A DNA stretch of 22,705 nucleotides from JACQAI01 sp035507915 (GCA_035507915.1 DATJNS010000074.1:1-22705), one strand, 5' to 3'; counted from the stretch's first letter, positions 6,799 to 13,927 are shown. The notes: generated from the sequence alone by a model not told the origin. Made by a program: numbers and translations.

Positions 6799-7482
6799 TC
6801 AGAGTCCGATCAGCGCCGGCAGCTCGGCGAGGCTGCGCACCTCGCGGTCGGGCGCCCCGGGCAGCCGCTCGGCGCGCTGAGCGTAGCGGTTGCACCAGAT
6901 CACCCGCATGCCGAACGCCGACGCCGCGTGGGCGTCCCAGCCGTTCGAGGACAGGAACGCGATCGCCGCGGCGGGGACGCCGAGACGGTCGACCGCGAGC
7001 TGGTAGACCTTGGGATGGGGCTTGAAGACGCCGACCTCCTCGACCGACAGCACGTGGTCGAAGAGGCCTTCGAGGCGAGCGGCCGAGACCGCGGCGGCCA
7101 GCATGCGCGGGCTGCCGTTCGACAGGATCGCGGCCGGCACGCGCGCCTCCTTGAGCCGGGTCAGCACGCCGGGCACTTCGGGGAAGGCGTCGAGCGCCAG
7201 ATAAAGCGTCATCAGGCGCTCGCGCAGCGCGCGATCCTCGATCGCCATCGTCTCCAGCGCGTAATCGAGCGCATCGCCGGTGACTTGCCAGAAATCGGCG
7301 TGGCGGCCCTGCAAACCGCGCAGCCAGCTGTACTGCAACTGCTTGTCGCGCCACAGCTGGGCGAGCGGCGGGGCGCGCTCGCCCAGCACGTCGCGGCACC
7401 GTGCCGCGGCGGCGGCGACGTCGAACAGGGTGCCGTAGGCGTCGAACACGCAGGCGCGGATGCCGGTCAGCGGCGCTGTCAT
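6799..7482 (-). CDS. (S)-2-haloacid dehalogenase (haloacid dehalogenase type II)
   Basis: The product is 227 aa, the usual length. All landmarks of the type II L-2-haloacid dehalogenases are present. These are nucleophile D14 in FDAYGTLFD, the Arg in LWRDKQLQYSWLRGL (R45), ILSNGSP with S121/N122, the K154 in GVFKPHPKVY, and FLSSNGWDAHAASAFGM with S179, N180 and D183. The reaction is hydrolytic dehalogenation of (S)-2-haloalkanoates with inversion to (R)-2-hydroxy acids (EC 3.8.1.2), cytoplasmic. The ATG at 7482 has AGGAGGAG about 8 nt upstream; the open frame further upstream is non-coding overlap with the divergent SDR gene. Many annotated homologues act on other substrates, so the precise substrate is uncertain. 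Confidence 0.92.
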   Translation of the reverse strand: MTAPLTGIRACVFDAYGTLFDVAAAAARCRDVLGERAPPLAQLWRDKQLQYSWLRGLQGRHADFWQVTGDALDYALETMAIEDRALRERLMTLYLALDAFPEVPGVLTRLKEARVPAAILSNGSPRMLAAAVSAARLEGLFDHVLSVEEVGVFKPHPKVYQLAVDRLGVPAAAIAFLSSNGWDAHAASAFGMRVIWCNRYAQRAERLPGAPDREVRSLAELPALIGL

Positions 7483-7584
7483 GACGCGATCTCCTCCTGA
7501 TGCGATGCAGCCTAGTCGGTCGGTCGCGCGCGCGGTATCGATTATAGACGACGTGCCGCAACCCACCCCCCGAACGAGGTGTCG

Positions 7585-8325
7585 ATGCCCCAGCTTCCCG
7601 ATCTGTCGACCCGTGTCGCGCTGGTGACCGGCGCGTCGCGCGGCATCGGACGCGCGATCGCGCTGGCGCTCGCCGAGGCGGGCGCCGCCGTCGCCGTGAA
7701 CTACCGCGAGCACGCCGAGCAGGCCGCTGCGGTCGTATCCGGGGTGCGCGCGCTCGGCCGGAAAGCGCTCGCGGTGGCCGCCGACGTCTCCCAAGCCGGC
7801 GCGGTCGCCGACATGGTGTGCGCGGTCACGGCCCAGCTCGGCGCGATCGACATTCTGGTGAACAACGCCGGTGTGGCAATTTCGCGCGGCATCGACGATC
7901 TGACCGAAGCGGATTTCGACCGCACCATCGCGGTCAACCTGAAGTCGGCCTTCCTGTGCACCCAGGCCGTGCTGCCGAACATGCGTGCGCAGGGCTGGGG
8001 GCGCATCGTCAACATCTCGTCCGGGGCGGCGCGCGGCGCGGGCGGCGTCGGGCTGCACTACAACGCCTCGAAGGCCGGCATGGAGGGACTGACGCGCGGC
8101 TACGCCGCCCGCCTGGTCAAGGAAGGCATCACGGCCAACGCGGTGGCGCCGACCCTGATCGACACCGACATGATCCAGGCGCGTCGCGCCGAGGCGATCG
8201 CGCGCATCCCGCTGGGTCGGCTGGGCACCGGCGAGGAGGTCGCCCAGGCCGTCCTGATGGTGATCGGCAACGCCTACCTGACCGGGCAGACCATCCTGCT
8301 CAACGGCGGCACCAGCTTCATCTGA
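7585..8325 (+). CDS. SDR-family oxidoreductase (FabG-like 3-oxoacyl reductase)
   Basis: The product is 246 aa. This is a classical short-chain dehydrogenase: TGASRGIG nucleotide-binding loop at 15-22, NNAG at 93-96, catalytic N118, S146, Y159 and K163 (HYNASKAG), and a C-terminal ...LTGQTILLNGGTSFI ending. Classical SDRs of this type reduce 3-oxoacyl thioesters or oxidise secondary alcohols with NAD(P)(H). It lacks the acyl-carrier operon context of true fabG, so the substrate is open. The ATG at 7585 is preceded by GAGG with 5-nt spacing; a GTG at 7579 overlaps that ribosome site and is less likely. It is divergent from the haloacid dehalogenase across a 102-bp region that contains TATAGA (7543-7548), a possible -10 element. 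Confidence 0.9.
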   Translation: MPQLPDLSTRVALVTGASRGIGRAIALALAEAGAAVAVNYREHAEQAAAVVSGVRALGRKALAVAADVSQAGAVADMVCAVTAQLGAIDILVNNAGVAISRGIDDLTEADFDRTIAVNLKSAFLCTQAVLPNMRAQGWGRIVNISSGAARGAGGVGLHYNASKAGMEGLTRGYAARLVKEGITANAVAPTLIDTDMIQARRAEAIARIPLGRLGTGEEVAQAVLMVIGNAYLTGQTILLNGGTSFI

Positions 8326-8336
8326 CAGGAGCGACC

Positions 8337-8365
8337 TTGCGTTCGAGATCGTGCGCCGCTAGTCT
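8337..8365 (+). promoter_or_regulatory. Weak sigma-70-like promoter candidate for the aromatic leader
   Basis: TTGCGT (8337-8342) and TAGTCT (8360-8365) are separated by 17 nt. Each matches its consensus hexamer at only three positions. A start about 7 nt downstream would place the transcript 5' end at or a few bases before the leader ATG at 8376, giving a nearly leaderless leader peptide, as described for the rhizobial trpL. The alternative is read-through from the upstream SDR gene, with translation from a TTG at 8337 that has AGGAG 5 nt upstream. Confidence 0.25.
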
Positions 8366-8375
8366 CGCGCCCGCG

Positions 8376-8438
8376 ATGACGAGCCGCCCGACCACCTGCA
8401 CGCGATTTTATTACCGCTGGAGCACACCGGCGGCCTAG
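8376..8438 (+). CDS. Aromatic leader peptide (MTSRPTTCTRFYYRWSTPAA)
   Basis: A 20-codon frame runs from ATG 8376 to TAG 8436-8438, with consecutive codons Phe(TTT)-Tyr(TAT)-Tyr(TAC)-Arg-Trp(TGG) at 8406-8420. Four aromatic residues in five codons, covering all three aromatic amino acids, is what a stall sequence for an aromatic-pathway attenuator should look like. The frame lies between the SDR gene and the class II DAHP synthase gene and inside the set of pairing segments described for the attenuator. The ATG has no Shine-Dalgarno sequence, so translation would be leaderless or would start at the in-frame TTG 8337, extending the peptide to 33 aa. Assignment is by architecture and composition. 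Confidence 0.65.
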   Translation: MTSRPTTCTRFYYRWSTPAA

Positions 8439-8498
8439 GCATCGCACATCTCGCGTTTGACCCACGAAGCCGCCTCATCCGGGCGGCTTTCGTGTTTT
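8383..8498 (+). promoter_or_regulatory. Transcription attenuator of the DAHP synthase operon
   Basis: Four segments alternate perfectly: 1 = GCCGCC 8383-8388 (inside leader codons 3-5), 2 = GGCGGC 8429-8434 (just before the leader stop), 3 = GCCGCC 8469-8474, 4 = GGCGGC 8482-8487. Pairing 1:2 allows the 3:4 terminator. If a ribosome stalls at the Phe/Tyr/Tyr/Trp codons (8406-8420) it covers or blocks segment 1, freeing 2 to pair with 3, and the terminator cannot form. This is the standard logic of ribosome-mediated attenuation. It would raise DAHP synthase expression when charged Phe, Tyr or Trp tRNAs are scarce. Segments 1:2 and 2:3 rest on 6-bp GC cores only. Confidence 0.6.
8463..8498 (+). 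terminator. Intrinsic terminator (3:4 hairpin of the attenuator)
   Basis: CACGAAGCCGCC (8463-8474) pairs with GGCGGCTTTCGTG (8482-8494), a 12-bp stem with one bulged T and a 7-nt loop, followed by TTTT (8495-8498). It is the best intrinsic terminator in the window. It lies upstream of, not after, the DAHP synthase gene, consistent with a regulatory terminator. It could alternatively just end the SDR transcript. Confidence 0.7.
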
Positions 8499-8546
8499 CG
8501 GGATCGCGCCACGGGTGAGACGGCCTCCAACCCCGAGGAGGTCCCC

Positions 8547-8699
8547 ATGGTCGATTTCGACGTCGTCACCGGTCCCTCGACCGTCGCACCCGCGCGCACG
8601 ATCGAGCATGTACCCACCGCCCTGGAGCGTCCGGTTCTACCGGCCGGGAGCGCGCCGGAGCCCGCGCCGCCGCCCGCGCTGCGCGAGATCGTGCGATGA
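8547..8699 (+). CDS. Small Pro/Ala-rich protein translationally coupled to DAHP synthase
   Basis: This is a 50-aa frame with ATG at 8547. It has the strongest Shine-Dalgarno of the neighbourhood, GAGGAGG at 8535-8541 with 5-nt spacing. Its TGA (8697-8699) overlaps the ATG of the DAHP synthase gene as ATGA. The peptide starts MVDFDVVTG and its second half is Pro/Ala/Glu-rich (PAGSAPEPAPPPALREIVR), probably unstructured, with no membrane segment or known motif. I do not recognise a family. The strong ribosome site and stop/start overlap suggest that its translation delivers ribosomes to the DAHP synthase start. It might also be a small regulatory or structural partner. Confidence 0.6.
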   Translation: MVDFDVVTGPSTVAPARTIEHVPTALERPVLPAGSAPEPAPPPALREIVR

Positions 8700-10078
8700 G
8701 CGCGGCATGGTCGCCCGCCAGCTGGCGCGCCAAGCCCGCCCGACAGCTGCCCGACTATCCCGATGCGGACGCATTGACGGACGCCGAGGCGCGGCTGCGC
8801 CGCAGGCCGCCGCTGGTGTTCGCCGGCGAGGCCCGGCGCCTGCAGGCGGCGCTGGCGCGCGCCGCCGCCGGCGAGGCGTTCCTGCTGCAGGGCGGCGACT
8901 GCGCAGAATCGTTCGCCGAGCTGCATCCGAACGCGATCCGCGACACGCTGCGCGTGCTGCTCCAGATGGCGGTCGTGCTGAGCTTCGGCGCCGGCCGTCC
9001 GGTCGTGAAGGTCGGCCGCGTCGCCGGCCAATTCGCCAAGCCCCGCTCGGCGCCGACCGAGACGGTCGGCGGCGTGACCTTGCCGAGCTATCGCGGCGAC
9101 ATCGTCAACGACCTCGCGTTCGACGCCGCCGCGCGCGTGCCCGATCCCGGCCGCATGCTGCGCGCCTACGACCAGGCCGCCGCAACGCTCAACCTGCTGC
9201 GCGCCTTCGTGCAGGGCGGCTTCGCCGATCTCCGCCGCGTGCACGACTGGACGCTCGCGTTCGTCGCCGCCTCGCCCCAGGGCTCGCGTTACGAGCAGCT
9301 CGCCGCGCGCATCGACGATGCGCTCGGCTTCATGGCGGCGTGCGGCGTGACGCAAGCAACGACGCCGCAGCTGCGCGAGACCGAGCTCTACACCAGCCAC
9401 GACGCGCTGCTGCTGCCCTACGAGGAGGCGCTGACGCGCGTCGACAGCGTCACCGGCGCCTGGTACGCCTGCTCGGCGCACCTGCCCTGGATCGGCGAGC
9501 GCACGCGCCAGGTCGACGGCGCCCATGTCGAGTTCTGCCGGGGCGTCGCCAATCCGCTCGGCATCAAGCTCGGGCCGACGACCGAGCCCGACGACGTGCT
9601 GCGCTTGATCGACGTGCTCGATCCGGACGGCCAGCCCGGACGCCTGACCTTGATCGTGCGCATGGGCGCCGATCGCGTCGGCGCCGGCCTGCCGCCGTTG
9701 GTGCGCGCGGTCGGACGCGCGGGCCGGCGCGTCGTGTGGTCATGCGACCCGATGCACGGCAACACCGTGACGGCACGCAACGGCGTCAAGACGCGCCCGT
9801 TCGACCGGGTGCTCGCCGAGCTGCGCGGCTTCTGCGCGGTGCTCGACGCCGAGAACGTGCCGGTCGGCGGCGTGCATCTCGAGATGACGGGCAAGGATGT
9901 CACCGAGTGCATCGGCGGCGCGCAGGCGATCGACGAGGCCCGCCTTGCCGATCGCTACCACACGCACTGCGATCCGCGTCTCAACGGTTCGCAGGCGCTG
10001 GAGCTGGCGTTCGAGCTGGCCGAGATTCTCAAGGGCGGGCGCGTCCGCTCGGCTGACAGGCGGGTGGCTTCTGCCTAG
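8696..10078 (+). CDS. aroG: Class II 3-deoxy-7-phosphoheptulonate (DAHP) synthase
   Basis: The product is 460 aa and catalyses the first shikimate-pathway step: phosphoenolpyruvate + erythrose 4-phosphate to DAHP (EC 2.5.1.54), cytoplasmic, metal dependent. Class II (plant/mycobacterial type) landmarks are all present: FLLQGGDCAESF with metal Cys69, GRVAGQFAKPRS, the SYRGDIVN segment, HLPWIGERTRQ, ANPLGIKLGP, WSCDPMHGNT with His354, GVHLEMTGKDVTECIGG with Glu396, and RYHTHCDPRLNGSQALELAF with Asp426. The N-terminus is short, as in alphaproteobacterial members, so it lacks most of the mycobacterial regulatory extension. The start is the ATG overlapping the upstream small ORF's stop. Expression is probably controlled by the aromatic attenuator upstream. 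The symbol aroG follows mycobacterial usage; names vary for class II enzymes. Confidence 0.96.
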   Translation: MSAAWSPASWRAKPARQLPDYPDADALTDAEARLRRRPPLVFAGEARRLQAALARAAAGEAFLLQGGDCAESFAELHPNAIRDTLRVLLQMAVVLSFGAGRPVVKVGRVAGQFAKPRSAPTETVGGVTLPSYRGDIVNDLAFDAAARVPDPGRMLRAYDQAAATLNLLRAFVQGGFADLRRVHDWTLAFVAASPQGSRYEQLAARIDDALGFMAACGVTQATTPQLRETELYTSHDALLLPYEEALTRVDSVTGAWYACSAHLPWIGERTRQVDGAHVEFCRGVANPLGIKLGPTTEPDDVLRLIDVLDPDGQPGRLTLIVRMGADRVGAGLPPLVRAVGRAGRRVVWSCDPMHGNTVTARNGVKTRPFDRVLAELRGFCAVLDAENVPVGGVHLEMTGKDVTECIGGAQAIDEARLADRYHTHCDPRLNGSQALELAFELAEILKGGRVRSADRRVASA

Positions 10079-10116
10079 ACTGCGCGCCCGCCCCTCTGGC
10101 CCAGGGAGACCAGCCC

Positions 10117-11130
10117 ATGAAAGCCGTCGGCTTCTACCGCTCGCTGCCGATCGACCAAGCCGACGCGCTGGTCGACGTCGAGATCGACCGGCCGGTACCG
10201 ACGGGCCGCGACCTGCTCGTCAAGGTCGAGGCCGTCTCGGTCAACCCGGTCGACACCAAGGTGCGGATGCGGGGCAACCCGGATCCCGACAAGCCGAAAA
10301 TCATGGGTTACGACGCCGCCGGCGTGGTCGCGGCGGTCGGCCCGGCCTGCAGCTTGTTCAAGGCCGGCGACAAAGTCTGGTACGCCGGCGACATCGCGCG
10401 CCCCGGCACCAATTGCGAATTCCACCTGGTCGACGAGCGCATCGTCGGACGCATGCCGGCGCGCCTGTCGTTCGCGGAGGCGACTGCCCTGCCGCTGACC
10501 ACGATCACGGCGTGGGAGATGCTGTTCGACCGCTTCGCGATCCGCATCGGCAAGCCGGCCGAGGGCGGCAGCCTCCTGATCATCGGCGGCGCCGGCGGCG
10601 TCGGCTCGATCGCGATCCAGCTGGCGCGCCGGCTGACCGGGCTCACCGTGATCGCGACCGCCTCGCGCCCCGAGACCCTGGCGTGGTGCCGCGAGCTCGG
10701 CGCGCATCACGTGATCGACCATGCCAAGCCGCTGCGCGAGGGCCTGCGCGCCATCGGCGTTCCCGCGGTCGACTACGTGTTCTCGACCACCCAGACCGAG
10801 CGGCATTTCGCCGAGATCGTCGAGGTCGCCGCGCCACAGGGCAAGTTCGGCCTGATCGACGACCCCAAGGTGCTGGATGCGCTGCCGTTCAAGCGCAAGG
10901 CGGTGTCGATCCACTGGGAATTCATGTTCGCCCGTCCGGTGTTCGAGACGCCGGACATGATCGCCCAGCACCGCCTGCTGACCGAGGTCGCCGGCCTGGT
11001 CGACGACGGCCTGGTCCGCACGACCCTGACCGAGACCATGGGCAAGATCGACGCCGCGACCTTGAAGCGCGCCCACGCGCTGATCGAGAGCGGCCGCGCC
11101 CGCGGCAAGCTCGTGCTCGCGGGCTTCTAG
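10117..11130 (+). CDS. MDR-superfamily oxidoreductase (zinc-binding-alcohol-dehydrogenase-like, quinone-reductase type)
   Basis: The product is 337 aa. The N-terminal GroES-like domain (MKAVGFYRSLPI...LLVKVEAVSVNPVDTKVR, then IMGYDAAGVV) is followed by a Rossmann domain with the NADPH loop IIGGAGGVGS at about 155-164. The pattern corresponds to the 'zinc-binding alcohol dehydrogenase family' group related to quinone oxidoreductases. The Cys/His residues that bind catalytic zinc in true alcohol dehydrogenases are not visible, so it is probably zinc-independent and acts on quinones or enones with NADPH. Start ATG 10117 has GGGAGA about 9 nt upstream. It follows the DAHP synthase by 38 bp and could be in its transcript. 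Its stop abuts the stop of the convergent Bug receptor gene with no gap (CTAGCTAG). Confidence 0.9.
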   Translation: MKAVGFYRSLPIDQADALVDVEIDRPVPTGRDLLVKVEAVSVNPVDTKVRMRGNPDPDKPKIMGYDAAGVVAAVGPACSLFKAGDKVWYAGDIARPGTNCEFHLVDERIVGRMPARLSFAEATALPLTTITAWEMLFDRFAIRIGKPAEGGSLLIIGGAGGVGSIAIQLARRLTGLTVIATASRPETLAWCRELGAHHVIDHAKPLREGLRAIGVPAVDYVFSTTQTERHFAEIVEVAAPQGKFGLIDDPKVLDALPFKRKAVSIHWEFMFARPVFETPDMIAQHRLLTEVAGLVDDGLVRTTLTETMGKIDAATLKRAHALIESGRARGKLVLAGF

Positions 11131-12102
11131 CTAGTCCAGGCTGAGCCCGATCGAGCGCGCGAGGTCGCTCCACGTCTCGACCTCGCGGCGCATCTCGGCC
11201 GCGAACTCTCGGGCGCTGCCGCCCGCGATCTCGATGCCCGCGGCCTCGAAGCGCTCCCGGACCGCGGGTTTCCCGAGCGCCTGCACGATGTCGCGGTTGA
11301 TGCGCTCGACCAGGTCGGGCGGCGTCGCAGCCGGCGCAAACACGGCGTACCACAGCGAGAAGTCGTAGCCCGGCACGCCGCTCTCCGACACCGTCGGCAG
11401 GTCGGGCATCACCGGCGTGCGCGTGCGCGTCGAGACCGCGAGCGCTTTGAGTTTGCCGGCCTTCAAGGGCGCGAGCGTATCGACCAGCGGGTTGAACATC
11501 ATCTGCGGCTGCCCGGCCATGATGTCGATCAACGCCGGTGCGCCGCCGCGATAGGGCACGTGGAAGATGTCGATCCCGGCCATGCGCTTGAACATCTCCG
11601 CCGCCAGATGGAGCGACGTGCCCTGACCGGGCGACGCGAAGCTGAGCTTGCCCGGCTCGGCCTTGGCGAGCGCGATCAGGCCTTGCACCGAGTCGACGGG
11701 CAGCTGGGGGCTGACGATCAGCAGGGTCGGCGTGATGCCGAGCTTGGCGACCGGCGCGAAATCCTCGAGCGGGCGGAAGCCGAGCTTCTTGTAGACCGCC
11801 GGCGCCACCGCGAGGGAGGGCGTGGTGAGCAGCAGCGTGTAGCCGTCGCCGGGCGCCTTGGCGACCGCCTCGGCGCCGATGTTGCCGCCCGCCCCCGTGC
11901 GGTCGTCGACCACGACCTGCTGGTGCCAGATCTCGCTCAGGCCCCGGCCGAGAACGCGCGCGACGATGTCGGTCGGCCCGCCGGCGGCGAACGGCACCAC
12001 CACGCGCACCGGATGGCTCGGAAAGCCATCGGTCTGGGCCAGCGCCGGCAACACCGCGCTCGCCAACAGCGCCATCACGGCGAGCCTGAGACAACTCATC
12101 AT
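11131..12102 (-). CDS. Bug-family tripartite tricarboxylate transporter substrate-binding protein
   Basis: The product is 323 aa with a signal peptide (MMSCLRLAVMALLASAVLPALA, cleavage near Q23). Mature-domain landmarks are HPVRVVVPFAAGGPTDIVAR, VVDDRTGAGGNIGAEAVAK, FKRMAGIDIFHVPYRGGAPALIDIMAGQPQMMF and LKALAVSTRTRTPVMPDLPTVSESGVPGYD, which define the Bug (TctC) periplasmic receptors. These capture small carboxylates or aromatics. No TctA/TctB permease is adjacent, so it is an orphan receptor, which is common in genomes rich in Bug proteins. ATG at 12102 has GAGGAG 11 nt upstream; a second ATG follows at 12099. It is divergent from the amidohydrolase across 96 bp, suggesting a shared control region and a shared substrate. 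Confidence 0.93.
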   Translation of the reverse strand: MMSCLRLAVMALLASAVLPALAQTDGFPSHPVRVVVPFAAGGPTDIVARVLGRGLSEIWHQQVVVDDRTGAGGNIGAEAVAKAPGDGYTLLLTTPSLAVAPAVYKKLGFRPLEDFAPVAKLGITPTLLIVSPQLPVDSVQGLIALAKAEPGKLSFASPGQGTSLHLAAEMFKRMAGIDIFHVPYRGGAPALIDIMAGQPQMMFNPLVDTLAPLKAGKLKALAVSTRTRTPVMPDLPTVSESGVPGYDFSLWYAVFAPAATPPDLVERINRDIVQALGKPAVRERFEAAGIEIAGGSAREFAAEMRREVETWSDLARSIGLSLD

Positions 12103-12198
12103 GCGACCCGCCCGCTCCTCGCAGCAATTCCGCTTGCGTCGAGCCCACGCGGCTGACGCATGATGGGCGAGCGATAGCACGCCCGAGAGAGGCCTGCC

Positions 12199-13008
12199 AT
12201 GACAGCCGACGCACCGCTGGTCGACAGCCACTTCCACGTCTACACGACCGACATGCCGTTGACCGCGACCGCGTGGCACAAGCCGCCCGAGGACGCGACG
12301 ATCGAACAGCTGATCGCCACGCTCGACGCGCACGGCGTCACGTTCGGCGTGTTGGCCGCGGCGAGCCTCTACGGCGAGTACAACGACTACATGCGCGAGG
12401 CGCTGCGCCGTCACGAACGGCTGCGCGCCACCGCGATCGTCAGCCCGACGATCTCGCGCCATGCCTTGGAGGCGCTCGATCGCGACGGCTTCGTCGGCAT
12501 CCGGTTCCAGTTCCGCAACGTCGCCGAGCCACCCGATCTCGCCGCGCCCGAGCACCGCATGCTGCTGCGCCGCGTCGCCGATCTGGGCTGGCACGTCCAC
12601 CTCAACGACGACGGCCCGCGCCTGCCGCGCTCGATCGCCGCGCTCGAGGCTGCCGGCGTCAAGCTCGTGATCGATCACTTCGGTCATCCGGATCCGGCCG
12701 AGGGCGTGAACGGCGCCGGCTTTCGCGCCACCTTGGCCGCGATCGAGCGCGGCCGCACGTGGGTCAAGCTGTCGGCCGGCTATCGCGTGAAGCCGCCGTC
12801 CGCCGCCACGACCTACGCCGCCGCGCTGCTCGCCGTCGGCGGCGGCGAGCGCCTGCTGTGGGGCAGCGACTGGCCGTTCGCCGGGTTCGAGACGACCGTG
12901 CGCTACGCCGACACGGTCGCCGCGCTCGCCGACTGGGTGCCCGATCCGGCCATGCGCCGCCAGATCGGCGGCGAGACGCCGCTCAAGCTCTACTTCGCGC
13001 GCACCTGA
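12199..13008 (+). CDS. Amidohydrolase-family protein (PF04909-type, 2-pyrone-4,6-dicarboxylate lactonase-like)
   Basis: The product is 269 aa, a metal-dependent TIM barrel. Metal or catalytic residues are visible at strand ends: DSHFHVY (H11, H13), WHVHLN (H132, H134), LVIDHFGHPDP (H160) and LLWGSDWPF (D224). This arrangement is typical of the amidohydrolase-2 family of lactonases, decarboxylases and hydrolases that act on ring-cleavage products and related carboxylates. Start ATG 12199 has GAGAGG upstream (GAGAGGCCTGCC-ATG). It is divergent from the Bug receptor and convergent with the HpcH/HpaI aldolase, with only 3 bp between stops. A catabolic role with those neighbours is likely; the substrate is unknown. 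Confidence 0.9.
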   Translation: MTADAPLVDSHFHVYTTDMPLTATAWHKPPEDATIEQLIATLDAHGVTFGVLAAASLYGEYNDYMREALRRHERLRATAIVSPTISRHALEALDRDGFVGIRFQFRNVAEPPDLAAPEHRMLLRRVADLGWHVHLNDDGPRLPRSIAALEAAGVKLVIDHFGHPDPAEGVNGAGFRATLAAIERGRTWVKLSAGYRVKPPSAATTYAAALLAVGGGERLLWGSDWPFAGFETTVRYADTVAALADWVPDPAMRRQIGGETPLKLYFART

Positions 13009-13011
13009 CGG

Positions 13012-13875
13012 CTATTTGCGCCCGGCGAGCTCGCGACCCTTGTCGAGACCGGCGTAGCTGCGCACCGGCGCGCTCATCAGGAAGCGATAGCCTTCGCCGA
13101 GCAGGCGCTCGACGTTCTTGGCGTCGACGTGCGGATGGCCGACCGGGACGTTGTGCTTCTTGCAGGTCTTGACGATCTCGGCCATCGCCTCGAGCACCTT
13201 GGGGTGCTCGTATTGGCGCGGGTAGCCGAGCTCCTGGCTGAGATCGCCCTCGCCGATCAGGATCACGCCGATGCCCGGCACCTCGCGCAGCATCGCGTCG
13301 AGGGTCTCGATGCCCTGGGTGTCCTCGATCATCAGGAGGACGAGCACCTCGCCGTTGGGGTCGAGCGGCCAGACGTCGGCCTTGGCGTAGTACTCCTGCT
13401 GGGTGACGCCCCAGTAGCGCACGGCGCCGGTCGGGCCGTCGCCGCGCAGGCCGGCCGGCTCGTAGCGCGGCGCGCCCTTGAGCCGCGGATAGCGGCACGC
13501 GGCGACCGCGTTGCGCGCCTGGTCGACCGTGCTGACGTGCGGCCACACGATGCCGTAGGCGCCGAGATCGAGCGCCTGCTTGGCGTGCCACTGGCCGAGC
13601 TCGCCGCCGTTGGGCGGGACGCGCACCATCGGCGTGACGGCGGGGGCCACCGAGCCCGACTTCGCGATCTGGCCGCGGTTCAGCATGTACTGCAGGCTGT
13701 CGCGCAGCGCGCGCGCGTCCCACGGGTTGTGCTCCATCTCGAACACGATGCCGTCGTACTTGGTGGTCGACAGCGCCAACGCCGCCTCGACATCCGCGGT
13801 CGTGAAGCAGGTGAACGCCGGCTGGCCCGCGGCCAGCGCGCGGATCACCCCGTTGAGACGCGGAACTTCGGCCAT
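13012..13875 (-). CDS. HpcH/HpaI-family aldolase
   Basis: The product is 287 aa. Class II pyruvate-type aldolase landmarks are the substrate-side FEMEHNPWD with H49, the RVP motif (R85), YGIVWPHV, and metal ligands E184 (LLMIEDTQGIETLD) and D211 (IGEGDLSQELGYP) spaced as in HpaI. The insertion GLRGDGPTGAVRYWG corresponds to the glycine-rich loop of the family. The enzymes cleave or form 4-hydroxy-2-oxo acids, giving pyruvate plus an aldehyde, at the end of aromatic meta-cleavage or sugar-acid pathways. Start ATG 13875 has GGGAGGA 7 nt upstream. It is divergent from the GST gene across a region with a 12-bp palindrome. The exact substrate is not readable. Confidence 0.92.
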   Translation of the reverse strand: MAEVPRLNGVIRALAAGQPAFTCFTTADVEAALALSTTKYDGIVFEMEHNPWDARALRDSLQYMLNRGQIAKSGSVAPAVTPMVRVPPNGGELGQWHAKQALDLGAYGIVWPHVSTVDQARNAVAACRYPRLKGAPRYEPAGLRGDGPTGAVRYWGVTQQEYYAKADVWPLDPNGEVLVLLMIEDTQGIETLDAMLREVPGIGVILIGEGDLSQELGYPRQYEHPKVLEAMAEIVKTCKKHNVPVGHPHVDAKNVERLLGEGYRFLMSAPVRSYAGLDKGRELAGRK

Positions 13876-13915
13876 CGCGGATCCTCCCAGGAGACAGTCG
13901 CGCTTGCGTGATTGA

Positions 13916-13927
13916 GACGAATTCGTC
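13916..13927. promoter_or_regulatory. 12-bp palindrome, candidate operator between aldolase and GST genes
   Basis: GACGAATTCGTC is a perfect inverted repeat, 41 bp upstream of the aldolase ATG and 105 bp upstream of the GST ATG, in the divergent intergenic region. The position is suitable for a repressor controlling one or both genes. No regulator gene is adjacent. Confidence 0.35.

Noticed and set aside
5455..7500. A 681-codon plus-strand frame over the Crp/Fnr, lpxR-like and haloacid dehalogenase genes
   Set aside because: It is antisense to three recognisable proteins, with repetitive Arg/Ala/Glu composition and no motif.
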